Shown: positions 21,786 to 32,980, counted from the stretch's first letter. The stretch is DNA of 64,000 nucleotides from Pseudoips prasinana (GCA_951640165.1 OX621249.1:24409201-24473200), one strand, 5' to 3'. Program-made: numbers and translations. Notes: a model not told the origin generated them from the sequence alone.

Positions 21786-21983
21786 GAATGAGGTGACATC
21801 CAGGTGGCGGCGGAAAAATGACGTTGACATTTTGTCTTTTTAATGTTGCAAGCTCTAAAAAGTGTTCGATGTCCAGTACATTGAAGAGTGTACTACTGTG
21901 TAATATGAAAATCTCTTCGGATGCAGCGACTCATATAATTATGGTCAAACTTCACTTAAGGTAAGTTTGTTTAACCTTCAATT
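21786..21983 (-). repeat. DIRS-like right inverted terminal repeat
   Basis: The core 21786-21930 is the inverted match of 13751-13901. A 53-bp extension ('actcatataattatggtcaa' to 'ccttcaatt') exists only on this side. The right end is longer than the left, as in DIRS elements. Confidence 0.9.
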
Positions 21984-22437
21984 AAATAGCATTACTGCAA
22001 GCGGATCCTCCATATCAATTTTGATTGAACAAACTTACGATGCGCTTTGAATGCGAGCAATTATGTAGAAGGTTTACTACAGTGCGTTTTTCTCTGTCGC
22101 CCACACTGCGTACTAAGTACATGCCAATCTGTCAGTTTATCTGTCCTTGCCGTAGATAATGTGGAACAAATTGCCACTATTGACTGTGGGCTTTAACTGA
22201 AAAGCCGCGGCGATAAGGGCTTGGTCTAGAAATAGGACAGTAGCGATTTTATGTGGCGATTTGCACAAGTTATAACGGGCATAGAAATTTAATATACAAT
22301 TAATTAAATAGAGTTAGGAGTCAACTTCTATATACCTTATGTATACCATGAGATTTTCCCATACTACTATTAGGATCAAGTATAAAAATTATCTTGAGCC
22401 AGAACAAACATGAAAGGAATGCTAGAGTTTCATATAG

Positions 22438-22812
22438 CCAGCATAGTATATTTTTTGTCTTGGGCCCGACATCAAAATCAAATTGATGCGCCTGCGGCGT
22501 TTTTAGACGATACAATTATTCCTGTAGACATTGATCATGTCGAATAAAACTTAAAAACTCTTCCATACTTGTGTTATTTTACTTATTTAAATTTAAAAAT
22601 CATGTTTACTATCAAAAAACCAATAAAAATGTACTAAGCCTTGTTATAATAAACCTTATTATTGTATTTTTATTTTTTAGATTTGTTTTTTTCCCGTTGT
22701 CTGCGTTAATGCGACATATATATTCGTAAACTAGAGACGTTTATCTAAACATACTACTTATTTATTTTCTGTAGGCAGTGGCTTTTCCATACTTAGTTGC
22801 CCAATGACCTTT
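22438..22812. other. Spacer between the duplicated units
   Basis: AT-rich DNA not shared by the two units. A repeat D fragment ('ctgtaggcagtggctttt') lies near 22770. Confidence 0.5.
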
Positions 22813-23414
22813 TTTTATAGGTTTTCAACTTTATCACCAAAGCATAAAGTTCATTTTCTATTGGGGAAATTTGACAAATTGGGGTAGCTTGATCTGCTGG
22901 TGTCTGTACAACAAGCAACACGGCTTTATCAATATTCTTTAGTCACAATTTACTAAAGAAAATTAAAGGAAAGATAGTATTTCGCGACAGTTTAAAAATC
23001 TTGTTTGTTTAAATTGAAATTGCAACTTGAGTATGCCGAATCGGCGTATCCACAATTTTCTTTCTTCCTACAACCCCCAATTAGGTGAGCACCGAGCTCC
23101 GCAGCACAAAGGCAAAGATAATGGTCAGCTAACTTAGTTCGGAAGATAGTTCACTTAGAGCGAACTTAACTTTATCAAGTTGCAATTAAGTTCGCCCGCT
23201 TAATTGAATATTCTCACGGCCCATATCACAATTACGACCTCCTGAACTGGACGGTATTGATCGGGGTTTCTCAGACGGGGCCATAGCTACATTTACGGCA
23301 CTTTAGACTACATGCTATCTTGACTTGAGTGAGAAGTGAAATCTTTCTATATTTAAGAAATAAATTTGTTTTTTTTTTTCAGTATTCGCTTGAAACTTTA
23401 AATACACAGCTTTT

Positions 23415-23640
23415 CTGGGCTTATGGTTAATGACCATGAATGCTAAACCGCAGAGGTGTGGGGTAGTTCCCCACCAAGGACTAATCTTTTTATGATGGGT
23501 ACGGTTATTTGTTCTATGTCTGGGTTAGGTCTGGTTTAATGTCTGTAAAATATGTTTATCAGTTGTCTCCTTCCATAGAACCGGCTCTGCCTAGTTTGTG
23601 ATCAGATTGTAGTGTGTTATGTAACCCAAGATAATATTTA
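23415..23640 (+). repeat. SINE A variant (unit 2 copy)
   Basis: Counterpart of 11103-11340. The B box is damaged here (GGGTAGTTCCCC), a mutation after duplication. Confidence 0.75.
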
Positions 23641-23709
23641 TTTATTTACACATATTATTAAACGGTAAATGGCGCGTAAATGTCATTAGTAATTTTTTTC
23701 TAATTTTAA

Positions 23710-23931
23710 TTTATTTACATACATACATACATAGACTCACGCCTGTTTCCCAGAGGGGTAGGCAGAGACAACGGATTTCCATTTGTCACGATCTTTGCAT
23801 ACTTCTTTTGCCTCGATTACTGTCATTATATTCTTCATACATGCTCGCCGGTTTAGGGTACTTCTGTGCGGCCCTTTCTAGAGAACATCTCCAATTTGGT
23901 CAGAGAATGTTCGACGTGGATTTTATTTGAT
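23710..23931 (+). mobile_element. Repeat G insertion private to unit 2
   Basis: Starts 'acatacatacatacatagactcacgcctg' and contains 'aggggtaggcagagac' and 'ctccaatttggtcagagaa'. Unit 1 lacks it at about 11410. TTTATTT flanks both sides and is a likely target duplication. A related piece lies at 63555-63620. Confidence 0.7.
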
Positions 23932-24544
23932 TGTCCTATTTCAAGATTTTTTTTAATGTATATACTATATAATATATATACACAACACAACGACTCTTAT
24001 CTCAGCTCGGCATTCACAGTTGCATAGTTGATCGTTTTAAATACATATCTACTCATATCAAACTTGGCAACATTAATTAAAATTTAAAAAAATATGAAAT
24101 AGATTTGAATTTTGATTTTTTTAACTCATGAATTAAGCTACAAAATTGATAACAAGTAGGTTGTATTATAGGAAATTGGAGCCCAATCCTTTAGATTTTT
24201 AAGTATGAACTTATTAAATGTCTTGCATATTGCATAACTTTTCAATTGTTTACATTCCTAACTAATTTTTCCCATTCTGGTAAGTGCAAATCTATTGGAG
24301 AACTTTTCTATTGTTTAAATTGCGAACTATATTATGCACACTTTAAATAATAATTTATTTTTTCGCCAGTTCAGATGAACTATACCGAGTCATAGATATA
24401 GATAATACTACTGACAAGGCACCGTTCTATCTTAATTGTCGTCCAGTGCATAATCTATGGGAAATTATTCACTAAACAACGACGAACATTTGATAAATTC
24501 TGCACTGTTCTCGAAAACCAGAAATCATCCGTAAAAAGTAGAAA

Positions 24545-24608
24545 TATCTGACCTGGGTGGGAATCGAACCTACGACCTGCGGCGTGAAAAGCATCTACCA
24601 ACCATGCC
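24545..24608 (-). repeat. SINE A head fragment (unit 2 copy)
   Basis: Counterpart of 12248-12312. Confidence 0.65.
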
Positions 24609-24810
24609 AACGGCTAATAATGATATCAAACTAACATTGAGTAGTGTAATGTAATCCGAAAAATACTTCCAAAATTTACATTTCAACACGACATAAAAAT
24701 TTTACGATATTTTCTCAAATATTGGTTTCAGTAGTATTGATTATCGGATTTAAAAGTAACCTCCGTAAATTTAAATGTTTACGAGTGTTATTGTAGTATG
24801 AATTTTATGT

Positions 24811-24947
24811 ACAGATGCCAGCACATCCAGCTACCCCAATCAGTCAAATTTCTTTTATATATTTTCAACTTTATCACATTAGCATAAGGTTCACTTTCAA
24901 TTGGGGAATTTTGACAGATTGGAGTAGCTTGATGTGCTGGCGTCTGT
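24811..24947. mobile_element. MITE, CAGACGCCAGC family (unit 2 copy)
   Basis: Counterpart of 12503-12645. Inverted ends 'cagatgccagcacatccagc' and 'tgtgctggcgtctg'. Confidence 0.7.
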
Positions 24948-25029
24948 TCGTAACATAAATTGTGGTGTATTTCTAGGGGATGTCTTCGTAATCTTGCAAA
25001 AGCATTAAATAAAAAAGTTGTCAAAGTTA

Positions 25030-25205
25030 TTCAAGACGCCCAGTAGGCATCCGATATTGCTTTACGACTGTTGCCTAATGGCTACAACCGGGACCGGCAG
25101 CTTAACGTGCCCTCCGAAGCACGCAAACGCTCAGAAAATAAACCACTGTGGTGGTCACTAATCTATGTACTGATCGCGAGCTTAGTTGCTTAACCTCCAT
25201 GTGCG
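25030..25205 (+). repeat. Interspersed repeat D (unit 2 copy)
   Basis: Counterpart of 12715-12930, with its left end lost. Confidence 0.6.
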
Positions 25206-25299
25206 CCATGTGCTTTTTATTTATAATACGTTAACGACCACTCTACAATATATCTTACTGTCTGGGATTTGGTTCCTTTTTTATTATTTAAAGACAACG

Positions 25300-25690
25300 C
25301 CCGCACTATGGAAACAGTTGTCCATATATGATTTTTGTAACAGGGTCGTGGCTGCTTACCCTCATCAGAAGGCTCAAGGTCACCAAAAGAGCAATGGGGT
25401 TATGGCTCACCAAGAGGGCTATGCTCGGAGTATAGCCCAAAGAATTGCCAAACTGAAGTGGCAGTGGGCACATAACTCATAGAACCGACGACCGCTGGGC
25501 AGAAAGGTTCTCGAGTGGCGACCACGAACCGGAAGACGCAGCGTGGGCAGGCCCCCTACAAGATGGACCGACAATCTTGCAACGGTCGCGGGAAGCCGCT
25601 GGATGCGGTCATTGCAGGACCGGCTATTGTAGAGATACTTGAAGAGGTCTTTGTCCAGCAGTGGACGTCTTTCGGCTGATATAATGATGA
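25300..25690 (+). pseudogene. RTE-type LINE, 3' end with ORF2 C-terminus
   Basis: Encodes AQRIAKLKWQWAHN, then (after an in-frame stop) RWAERFSSGDHEPEDAAWAG type sequence. In the family's usual frame this is the 'VLEWRPRTGRRSVGRPPTRW' C-terminal motif of lepidopteran RTE endonuclease-reverse transcriptases. It ends 'gtggacgtctttcggctgat' with an ATGATGATGA tail at 25690, as RTE elements do. The polymerase and endonuclease domains are absent (5' truncation). Short related tails occur about ten times in this window. In unit 1 this part is largely replaced by the AGGGTTCCGT element. Confidence 0.75.
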
Positions 25691-25734
25691 TGACATTCTA
25701 TTTAACATAGATCCAAAAGAAATAAATAATGTGG

Positions 25735-26020
25735 TGGGTCAGTTGGCGCGGTTGGTAATTGCTTGCCTTCCATGCCGTAGGTCGTAGATTATATTCCTAC
25801 CCAGGAGAGATATTTGTGTGCATGAACATATCTTTTCGTCCTGTCTCAGACACATATACATATACTACTATTCTTTTGTAAGGAAATACCTACATAGATA
25901 ATCACACCCAGACATAGGACAAACAGACATGTTCATGCACACAAATATCTGTCCTGGGAAGGAATCGTACACACAACCTGCGGCGTGAAAGGCAAGCATC
26001 TACCGGCCTGTCAAGGCAAA
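25735..26020. repeat. Inverted pair of SINE A copies (unit 2)
   Basis: Counterpart of 13451-13735, same arrangement. Confidence 0.75.
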
Positions 26021-26488
26021 AAAGCATATATTAAATAGCATTACTGCAAGCGGCTCCTCCATATCAATTTTGATTGAACAAACTTACGATGCGCTTTGAA
26101 TGCGAGCAATTATGTAGAAGGTTTACTACAGTGCGTTTTTCTCTGTCGCCCACACCGCGTACTAAGTACATGCCAATCTGTCAGTTTATCTGTCCTTGCC
26201 GTAGATAATGTGGAACAAATTGCCACTATTGACTGTGGGCTTTAACTGAAAAGCCGCGGCGATAAGGGCTTGGTCTAGAAATAGGACAGTAGCGATTTGC
26301 ACAAGCTATAACGGGCATAGCGTTTTAATATACAATGAATAAAATAAAGTCAGGAGTCAACTTCTATACACCTTATTTATACCATGAGATTTTCCCATAT
26401 TATTTTTCCTATAGTATTGGAATCAAGTATAAAAATTATCTTGGGCCAGAGCAAACATGGAACGAATGCTAGAGTCACATATAAAACG

Positions 26489-26817
26489 AGAGAATCGAAA
26501 ATAGAGAAGATAGTTGCAAAATCACCATGGTTTTATTTTAAAGGTTGTGTTATATGAGGCCTAACCTTGTTATATCATCTAATCTCCCAGTTTTAACTGG
26601 AACAATGAAACAGTTTTTTCTAACTTCTCCTTAATTCTTTTTGATTAAACTTAATTCGGTATCCAAGACAAGTGTAGCGATTCCCTGGGATGTACCAGGG
26701 CCTCACTATTCATTCAGTTTACTGTTGATCCCGGCTCACTTATCCAATTGAATAAATGCCGTAATTTTTTTTTTAATATTGAGATAAGACTTATACAATG
26801 CAGATATTATAATAATA
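26489..26817. other. No recognised feature
   Basis: AT-rich DNA outside the duplication. I see no repeat copy or coding frame I can support. Confidence 0.4.
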
Positions 26818-27185
26818 ATAATGTCCTCCTAGCCAAATTTTGGTCACGGCGGCCAGTCTCAATAGAGATTAGCCATCTGCGCGGGACATATTTTAGTGCT
26901 CAAGCGTGTGCGCAAACACAGGAGCACTTTCTATTCATCACTCTCATGATCCGATGGGACGCCTAGCGACACGACCGGAAGAAGGTCAGGTACAGGACCG
27001 ACGGCTTTACGTGCTCTCCGAGGCACGGGGGTATAATACCGCCAACTCCCAGACTTCGGGCTGATGCTGAGAAATTTTTCTTTTTACAGAAAAATCCCAA
27101 AATCACTTTTAGCACGACCCGGGATTTGAACCCAGGACCTTGTTCTTTGCGGGTGAACACGCTACCGCTAGACCAACGAGGCAGT
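26818..27185 (-). repeat. SINE C, full length
   Basis: The minus strand starts with a tRNA-like head whose A box (TGGTCTAGCGG) and B box (GGTTCAAATCC) are intact. The body follows (cccgaagtctgggagttggc, ccccgtgcctcggagagcac, cggtcgtgtcgc), and it ends in an (ATT)n tail at about 26818. About 368 bp. This is a typical lepidopteran tRNA-derived SINE. Decayed relatives lie at 1950, 3231 and 60583. Confidence 0.85.
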
Positions 27186-27620
27186 CAAGAGTGCAGATAT
27201 CTAAGCGGTTACCCTGTTATTCTTAGATATGCGTGTCGACGAACTGTCATCCTGACAGTTCGTTCCGATCAACCTTTTACGTGAGGTGCCACTAAAGCGT
27301 GCGCTCATCTTTTAGTGGTCATGTGCTACCCTGTCTATTAGCTTTAGAAAACCTTTACGGTACCCCTGGGTGGCTTTAGTTACCACATTAATCGAGCTAG
27401 AAGACTATTGTCTTCATTCGCTTTATGAGCAGTTTAACTCTGAACAAAATACTCTTCGTTAATTATTACGTTTCTGTTGCTTCATTTGTTGTTCATTCCG
27501 AGTCCTGAGTAAGTTCATCAGGGCTTATTGGGGAGTTGTGAGGCGTGATTAATGCTCTGTGAATTTCAAGCACTATAGGCTAGGGTAACCTCTTCCATCA
27601 GGTGGACTTGACAGTATAAA
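27186..27620. other. No recognised feature; small hairpin
   Basis: A 10-bp stem (CGAACTGTCA, TCC loop) lies at about 27238-27262. Otherwise nothing I can name. Confidence 0.35.
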
Positions 27621-27858
27621 TCTATATATATAAAAATCAATGCCACTTTTCGTTGTAATGTTATAACTCAACAACGCCTTTACCGATTTGGCTAATTTTG
27701 GTCTTGAATTATTTGTGGAAGTCCAGAGAAGGTTTCTACGTAGAGAAAATTAAAAAAATGTCTTGAAAAAGTGTACAATCAACATCTTTCTATATTCCCA
27801 TATACAAGGAATTTGTACTAATACTTAAAGCGTAGCGAAGCACGTACCGGGCAGCTAG
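27621..27858 (+). mobile_element. Non-autonomous Helitron, 238 bp, exact ends
   Basis: A|TCTATATATATAAAAATCAA at the start and ACCGGGCAGCTAG|T at the end. A weak hairpin (gcgtagcgaagcacgt) precedes the CTAG. A different family from 6238 and 5300. Confidence 0.8.
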
Positions 27859-27884
27859 TAAATTATAATTAAAAATGCGACCGC

Positions 27885-27990
27885 CAACACTTCTGCCATG
27901 AGTGGCGATTATGACATATCCCCCATTATTTGGGGAGGCTTTTGTTGAGCAGTGGACGTGCTTTGGCTGACTTGATGATGATGAAGATTT
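27885..27990 (+). repeat. LINE 3' end, family E
   Basis: 'gagtggcgattatgacatatccccc ... gcagtggacgtgctttggc' with a TGATGATGA tail. Confidence 0.6.
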
Positions 27991-27999
27991 GATTCTTCT

Positions 28000-29160
28000 T
28001 ATTTTGCTGAAATAATATATGTAATGTTGATAGAATTAAACTATAAAAAATATTTTTAACTTTAAGTGAAGACAGATACGAATAGTAAGTTTATTTATTT
28101 GTTGAAATAACACAAGTAGTTCTATGGCTCTAGCTACTTTAAAAAAGAGAAAGAAATACATAGTTGAAACAACGTATCTCCATATCATATAAATATATTG
28201 TATATATGGGAATAGATCTTAGACTGAAAAAGTTATCAATGAAGTCTTCTTATCAAAAATGTCAAATTACTACCTACAACTTTGAACTCCTCATTTGTTT
28301 AGAGGGGGTGTTTTATACGGCAAGTATATTTAAGTATCGGGGGCAGGTTAGGTCCAAAAGTACTATTGAAATTTTACAGGTATCAAAAATGTCAATAGAA
28401 AACCGTCAGTTAATAGGATTTTTTTTATTTCTTTATTTCAAAAGCGCCACTGTAGAAAAATTGCACAATAACAGGCCTTCAATCTCAAATTCGCACGACA
28501 TATGATACTAATTTGTTATATAAAACAATTTAAGAAATTTTGCTATCACTTTTTTCTATACGTAATAAGGATTCCATCCAATTTGGCGGTGTCACATGTG
28601 GAATGCAGTAGGTATCTCTTCAGTCGCATCCGGTTGTCCTTCTCATCGGATTGCAGGCGTGAGAGAATAAAGCACTTTGGAAAATATACACACTTACCTC
28701 ACCTCAAAATTGCCCTCAAACCCTAAATTCCCCATGTAAATATTTCTATATAAATACAAAAGGTATTATGTACTCTTCATTTGAAGAAATTTCTACCAAA
28801 ATTTAAGAAGAAACATGTTATAATGATCATTCATTTCTCCCATCTCTTGGATAGCAGCCGGTTGAGCGCCGACTACACCTGTTTCTCAGGCCTTTGCACT
28901 CGCCGCGACCATTGTCAAAGATTGTCAGTCAAACGGAAATATGTTGAGTCGACTTATATTTTAAAGAGTCCTTCTCTAAAGGCTTGAAAATACATCTATT
29001 TTATTTCCCTTACAATAAACATAAAGCATATTATAAGAAATATTGTGGATTATTTATGTAGTTCAATCTATCCATGAAGCTAAATTACAGAATTACATTT
29101 GTGGGCAAAGTAAATGCTGAGATAGGGGCCTTTTTTGACTCTCAACTAAATTTTTGTTTT
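28000..29160. other. Unrecognised region with short frames
   Basis: Open frames at 28164-28505 (113 codons), 28502-28726 and 28781-28987 on the plus strand have no domain I recognise and overlap or abut. They are most likely chance or old repeat. GC-richer patches at 28590-28680 and 28850-28930 are noted. Confidence 0.25.
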
Positions 29161-29216
29161 ATTTTTGTGGGGTAAGATTGTATTTGACAAAAATAAACAT
29201 TTTTCATTTCATTTCA
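29161..29216 (+). repeat. LINE-type 3' tail
   Basis: 'tttgacaaaaataaacatttttcatttcatttc' has the form of a polyadenylation signal followed by a simple (CATTT)n tail. Similar to 50790-50822. Confidence 0.5.
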
Positions 29217-29935
29217 AAGTACAAAGAATGTATCTTAATAAACAGTTTGTAAGTTAATCGGCATATTGGTAGGATATTCGAAGATTTTTGGTCAGTTATA
29301 CATATGAGTATATTGAGGTCCGTATTGAATTATACTACTTTTATCACACATTACATCATTATTATTTATTGATCGGATTAAATTTGAAGTTAATTGATTG
29401 AACAGAGTGGTAGGTCGCGGTAAAAACATTCTTGTGAAACGCATGGTTGTAGACCATTCATCCAGATGATATGGATGAACCTAATACTTCTAGCGAGAAG
29501 GTTTTTGGTGAAAAGAATAATTTAAATTAATTTAAATAGTGCAGTCATGCAGCAATAGTATACATTGGTTGAATCCAAAGCCAGTCAATCAAGTTTACTT
29601 ACTCTATTATTTAGAATATGAGATTAGAATGGAATTTTACAAGGAATTTATACAAATAAAATATTGTAGCAACAATATTTTATTAAGTTACTTCATTCAT
29701 ATTTTCTTGAATTTTTAAGAGTATTTTTCAATAGCTGGTTCTTGAAAATAACTAGAACCTGTTGTTCTATGAGTACCTCAGTTAGAAAACTTTCAACTTT
29801 CACAATGGTTTATTTTCGGAGTTAAGCCGTCTGTAACATTATGGTAAAAACTGCCCTTACGATAAGTAAGTAATATATAGAAAATAAAGCCTCTCCACAT
29901 CTTTCCCATTTCACGCTAATCAATTAAACCGTAGC

Positions 29936-30006
29936 GGCAACTCTGTATAAAACACATGACATCCATATCTGTGCGCTGACGGATCGAGCGACAAAGGTAC
30001 GTGTGA
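29936..30006 (+). promoter_or_regulatory. Candidate TATA promoter and short first exon
   Basis: TATAAAAC at about 29947 is followed 25-35 bases later by a GC-richer stretch (ctgtgcgctgacggatcgag) ending in AAAG|GTACGTG, which resembles a splice donor. This spacing would suit a host gene's promoter and 5' UTR exon. No coding exon can be linked to it. Confidence 0.2.
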
Positions 30007-30224
30007 ACGACCCTTTACTTGCCCTATCTAATCTCGTAAGTTTTAATAAAGTTTGGGATACTGATGTCCACTAGTAGTATAAATTTTAAATTCATTTATA
30101 TCTGTTTAAATTATAATAATTGATAAACCTACACATTATATGACACCAGCTTATTACAATATACTTCTTTTATCGTAACGTTTAGAGGCGAGCGAGGGCT
30201 TAACTCATGTAGTAAAATGAATAA

Positions 30225-30468
30225 ATATCCTGAGACATTATTCACACACAGCCAGCCAATCCCAAACTAAGCAGAGCTTGTACTAGGGAAACCAGTTAAT
30301 TTCTATACTACATGATACTACTATTCTTTTGTAAATACATACTTATATAGAAAATTACGCCCAGACTCAGGACAAACAGACATGTTCATGCACACAAATC
30401 TGTCCTGGGTGGGAATCAAACCCACAACCTGAGACTTACTTACCAACCACGCCAACCGACCTGTCAAA
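30225..30468 (-). repeat. SINE A, near full length
   Basis: Body end 'atatcctgagacattattcacaca' through to a head with damaged B box and 'ggttggtaagtaag' complement. Confidence 0.75.
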
Positions 30469-30469
30469 A

Positions 30470-31356
30470 AAATAAAATTACAATGTAATAGAGGGTTTAA
30501 GCCTCGAATCTGGGTAGTTACTGAGGGTTAGATAAGGGTTTGTTTTTGGGGTCGTTTTGTGTAACTGTTACTCTACGTTAAGACGCAAAGACGCGAGATG
30601 TTTGTTCATTTGAGGATTAGACGGGGCATTCCATCGATACAAATGCATATAAGACGATGTGAGTCAGTACGATATGAAAAACATTTTACAAATAAATAAC
30701 ACTATAAGACTCACAAATAATAATATAATTTAAGCGCGCAAGGACAAAAACATTGTATTCCAAATATGAAAAAAAGACTAAAAAAAAAACAAACCAATAA
30801 ACACTACAAAATTATAAGACTGGTTGAAATTTTATACGAAAAAGAAAGAAAAACCACAACGGACAAAAGTTTAAATTTAAAAAAAGAATATCTAATCAGT
30901 ACTGTCATCGGTAACAGAAATAAGGTTGAATATGAAGCCGGGCTCTAATGAGACAAAGGGTTAATGAGAATAACAATGGCTGCGCCGTAAAGTATTGGAT
31001 TTATTTACGTTGGACAGCGGACGATGATCTGATAACGCGGCAAATGCTGTTAAGGCGAAGCTGCGTAAATTTGTTAAAGCAGTAGGCAACTACATAATCT
31101 ATTCAAACTAAGAACTATGGTTTTTTTGGTGTAGACCGCCCATTCCTTTGGCACACTTGGATTTTTTGAAACGCTCTGACTTTTAATGTCTTCTTTACTT
31201 GATCAAGTTAGTGTTCTATGGTCTTGTCCGACCTTTTGTATATTCTCAACTTTTTCTATCTTGGATTTTTATATTAAAAACATGTGATAACATGACACGA
31301 CTTTGACATTTGTGCCTACCTAAATACATACCTACTACGAGTATTCGCACATTTAA
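30470..31356. other. No recognised feature
   Basis: AT-rich. The lysine-rich open frame at 30766-30948 is low complexity and not convincing. Confidence 0.4.
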
Positions 31357-31560
31357 TCATCATATCAGCCGAAAGACGTCCACTAGTAGAGACAACAACG
31401 TCCCTCAAGGATCTCCACAATGGCCGGCCTTATGCTGCCCGCATTCAGCGGTTTCCCGCGATCTTTGCAAGTTCACCTTATAGGGGGCATGCCCTGTTCG
31501 TGGTCGCCTCTCCAGATTTCTACCTCAGTGGCCGTCGGTTATACGAGCCCGTTGGTAGAT
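31357..31560 (-). repeat. RTE 3' end
   Basis: 'atcatcatatcagccgaaagacgtccac' tail, then 'cccgcattcagcggtttcccgc' and 'ctacctcagtggccgtcggtt' in minus orientation. Confidence 0.7.
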
Positions 31561-31667
31561 TTAATATACCGTTATTAGCGTAAACAGAACATTACCGACG
31601 AACTACTAATTATAAATTGTAGATTGATGTTCTTTGAGAGTACCTACTAATTTCATAGCTATCATCA

Positions 31668-31765
31668 TATCAGCCCATAGACGTCCCCTGCTGGACAAAA
31701 CCCACCCCCAAAGGTCGCCACAATTATCGGTCTTGCGCTTCCCGCATCCAGCGGCTTCTAGCGGT
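31668..31765 (-). repeat. RTE 3' end, short
   Basis: A second copy 110 bp beyond the first, same orientation ('atcatcatatcagcccatagacg' to 'cccgcatccagcggcttc'). Confidence 0.65.
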
Positions 31766-31814
31766 ATAGCTAAAAGAAATACAAGTACGAGACTAATTAA
31801 TATAATATTCTAGG

Positions 31815-32012
31815 ATTATTCACACAGGACCATCTGATCCCGAATTAAGGTATACTACTTTTCTTTTGTAAATACATATTTATATAGATAATTACATCCA
31901 GATTCAGGACAAACAGACATGTTCATGCACACAAATAGCTGTCCTAGGTGGGAACCGAACCTACGATCTGCGGCGTGAAAGGTAACCATTTACCAACCAC
32001 GCCAACAGGCTC
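31815..32012 (-). repeat. SINE A
   Basis: Body and head in minus orientation. B box complement 'gggaaccgaaccta'. Confidence 0.7.
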
Positions 32013-32028
32013 GTAATATTATTATTAA

Positions 32029-32332
32029 CTAGCTGTGTCCGCGACTTCGTCCGCGTGTTAATTAGTTTATTTAGTTTTTTAGTAAAATAAAATACTTTTT
32101 CTAAAATAAAAGTAGCCTAAGTTACGCCTTATTACATCAGCTACCTGCCAACAAAAGTCCCGTCAAAATCGGTCCAGCCATTTCAGAGATTAGCCGGAAC
32201 AAACAGACAGACAAAAATTGTAAAAAATGTTATTTTGGTGTATGTACCGTATATATATTCATATTTATGTAATGAAAACCGGCTATTTCAATATTACAAA
32301 CAGACACTCCAATTTTGATTTATTTGTATAGA
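32029..32332 (-). mobile_element. Non-autonomous Helitron, 304 bp, exact ends
   Basis: Minus-strand 5' end A|TCTATACAAATAAATC at 32332. 3' end hairpin cgcggacgaagtcgcg, then GACACAGCTAG|T at 32029. Its 3' end is nearly the same as that of the helicase-bearing Helitron at 14205, so that lineage could have mobilised it. Confidence 0.88.
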
Positions 32333-32601
32333 TAATATAATAAAGGGCTGATATTATAAATGTTGTTTTCATGCCCCTTCATTCCAGATTAGACTACTAT
32401 ACTGGAAAGCATAGCATAATTATTATTAACTAAGATATAAATCGTACGTATTTATCAAATTCAATACATTAAGTTCAATATCAACATAAGAAAATATGGC
32501 TATAGTATACTGCATTCCAAACTCCCAACCAAAGTTCTTCCCCTTAACAGAGCATCGTAGCCGCAATGATCAAATTTCGTTTTTATTGTTAATCCTGGCC
32601 A

Positions 32602-32974
32602 CTAAATGAGCAACCACATATTGAGCTCAAACTCAACCAAAGAAAAAAGAAAAAAATAATCCTGGATTCCCGGATTCGAAGACGATTTGTATAGTAAAAT
32701 ACGTTTTATGAAGATTTTATTCTTCGCTCGTATGATATTGATCCAGAAATGTATGTGTATAGTGATGATTTCTATAGTTATGCGGAATTTTATTGATACT
32801 TTTGTCCTTGCGCCTTGCTGTGCGCAAAATGCATCGTCGCCGCTAATTGTTTTATATTCGTGGAAACAAGGTGGTGATACGAACTTGATTGTGCTGGCGG
32901 AATTCGTAAAAGAAAACAGAGAGACAAATTCCCCGTGTGAGGACGGCATAGAATACAGACACACACAGACATGA
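32602..32974. other. Overlapping unrecognised open frames
   Basis: Frames of 120 codons (minus, 32602-32964) and 95 codons (plus, 32687-32974) overlap. Neither shows a known motif. The plus frame ends where the 60-bp tandem repeat begins. Confidence 0.15.
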
Positions 32975-32980
32975 AAGAAA

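Larger units (their letters stand above)
13751..21983 (+). mobile_element. DIRS-like tyrosine-recombinase retrotransposon, degenerate
   Basis: The limits are exact, from two independent lines. First, unit 2 has the uninterrupted site (agcatatatt|aaatagc at about 26032). Second, an internal 121-bp segment (21557-21677) is the reverse complement of the element's two ends joined together, and its junction gives the same termini. The ends are inverted repeats of about 145 bp, with the right one extended by 53 bp. There is no target duplication beyond a shared ATT(A), as expected for integration of a circle by a tyrosine recombinase. Near the right end a decayed tyrosine recombinase is readable. 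No reverse transcriptase or RNase H survives; that space holds a nested Helitron, a poly(A) tract and a tandem array. The layout (unequal inverted ends, internal complementary region, recombinase) is that of DIRS-type elements. Confidence 0.85.
10494..22437 (+). repeat. Segmental duplication, unit 1 (interrupted)
   Basis: Sequence 10494-13750 followed by 21984-22437 matches 22813-26488 in the same order and orientation, with scattered substitutions and small indels. The interruption (13751-21983) is the DIRS-like element. The duplicated DNA is itself full of repeats (MITE, SINEs, repeat D, RTE tail). Confidence 0.9.
22813..26488 (+). repeat. Segmental duplication, unit 2
   Basis: Collinear with unit 1. 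It starts inside the CAGACGCCAGC MITE and ends at 'gaatgctagagt'. It lacks the DIRS-like insertion and the AGGGTTCCGT element. It has a repeat G insertion that unit 1 lacks. Confidence 0.9.

Noticed and set aside
27110..27185. Possible true tRNA genes (also 35262-35345, 51105-51180, 49640-49712)
   Set aside because: A and B boxes exist, but acceptor stems do not pair and each is joined to a SINE body.
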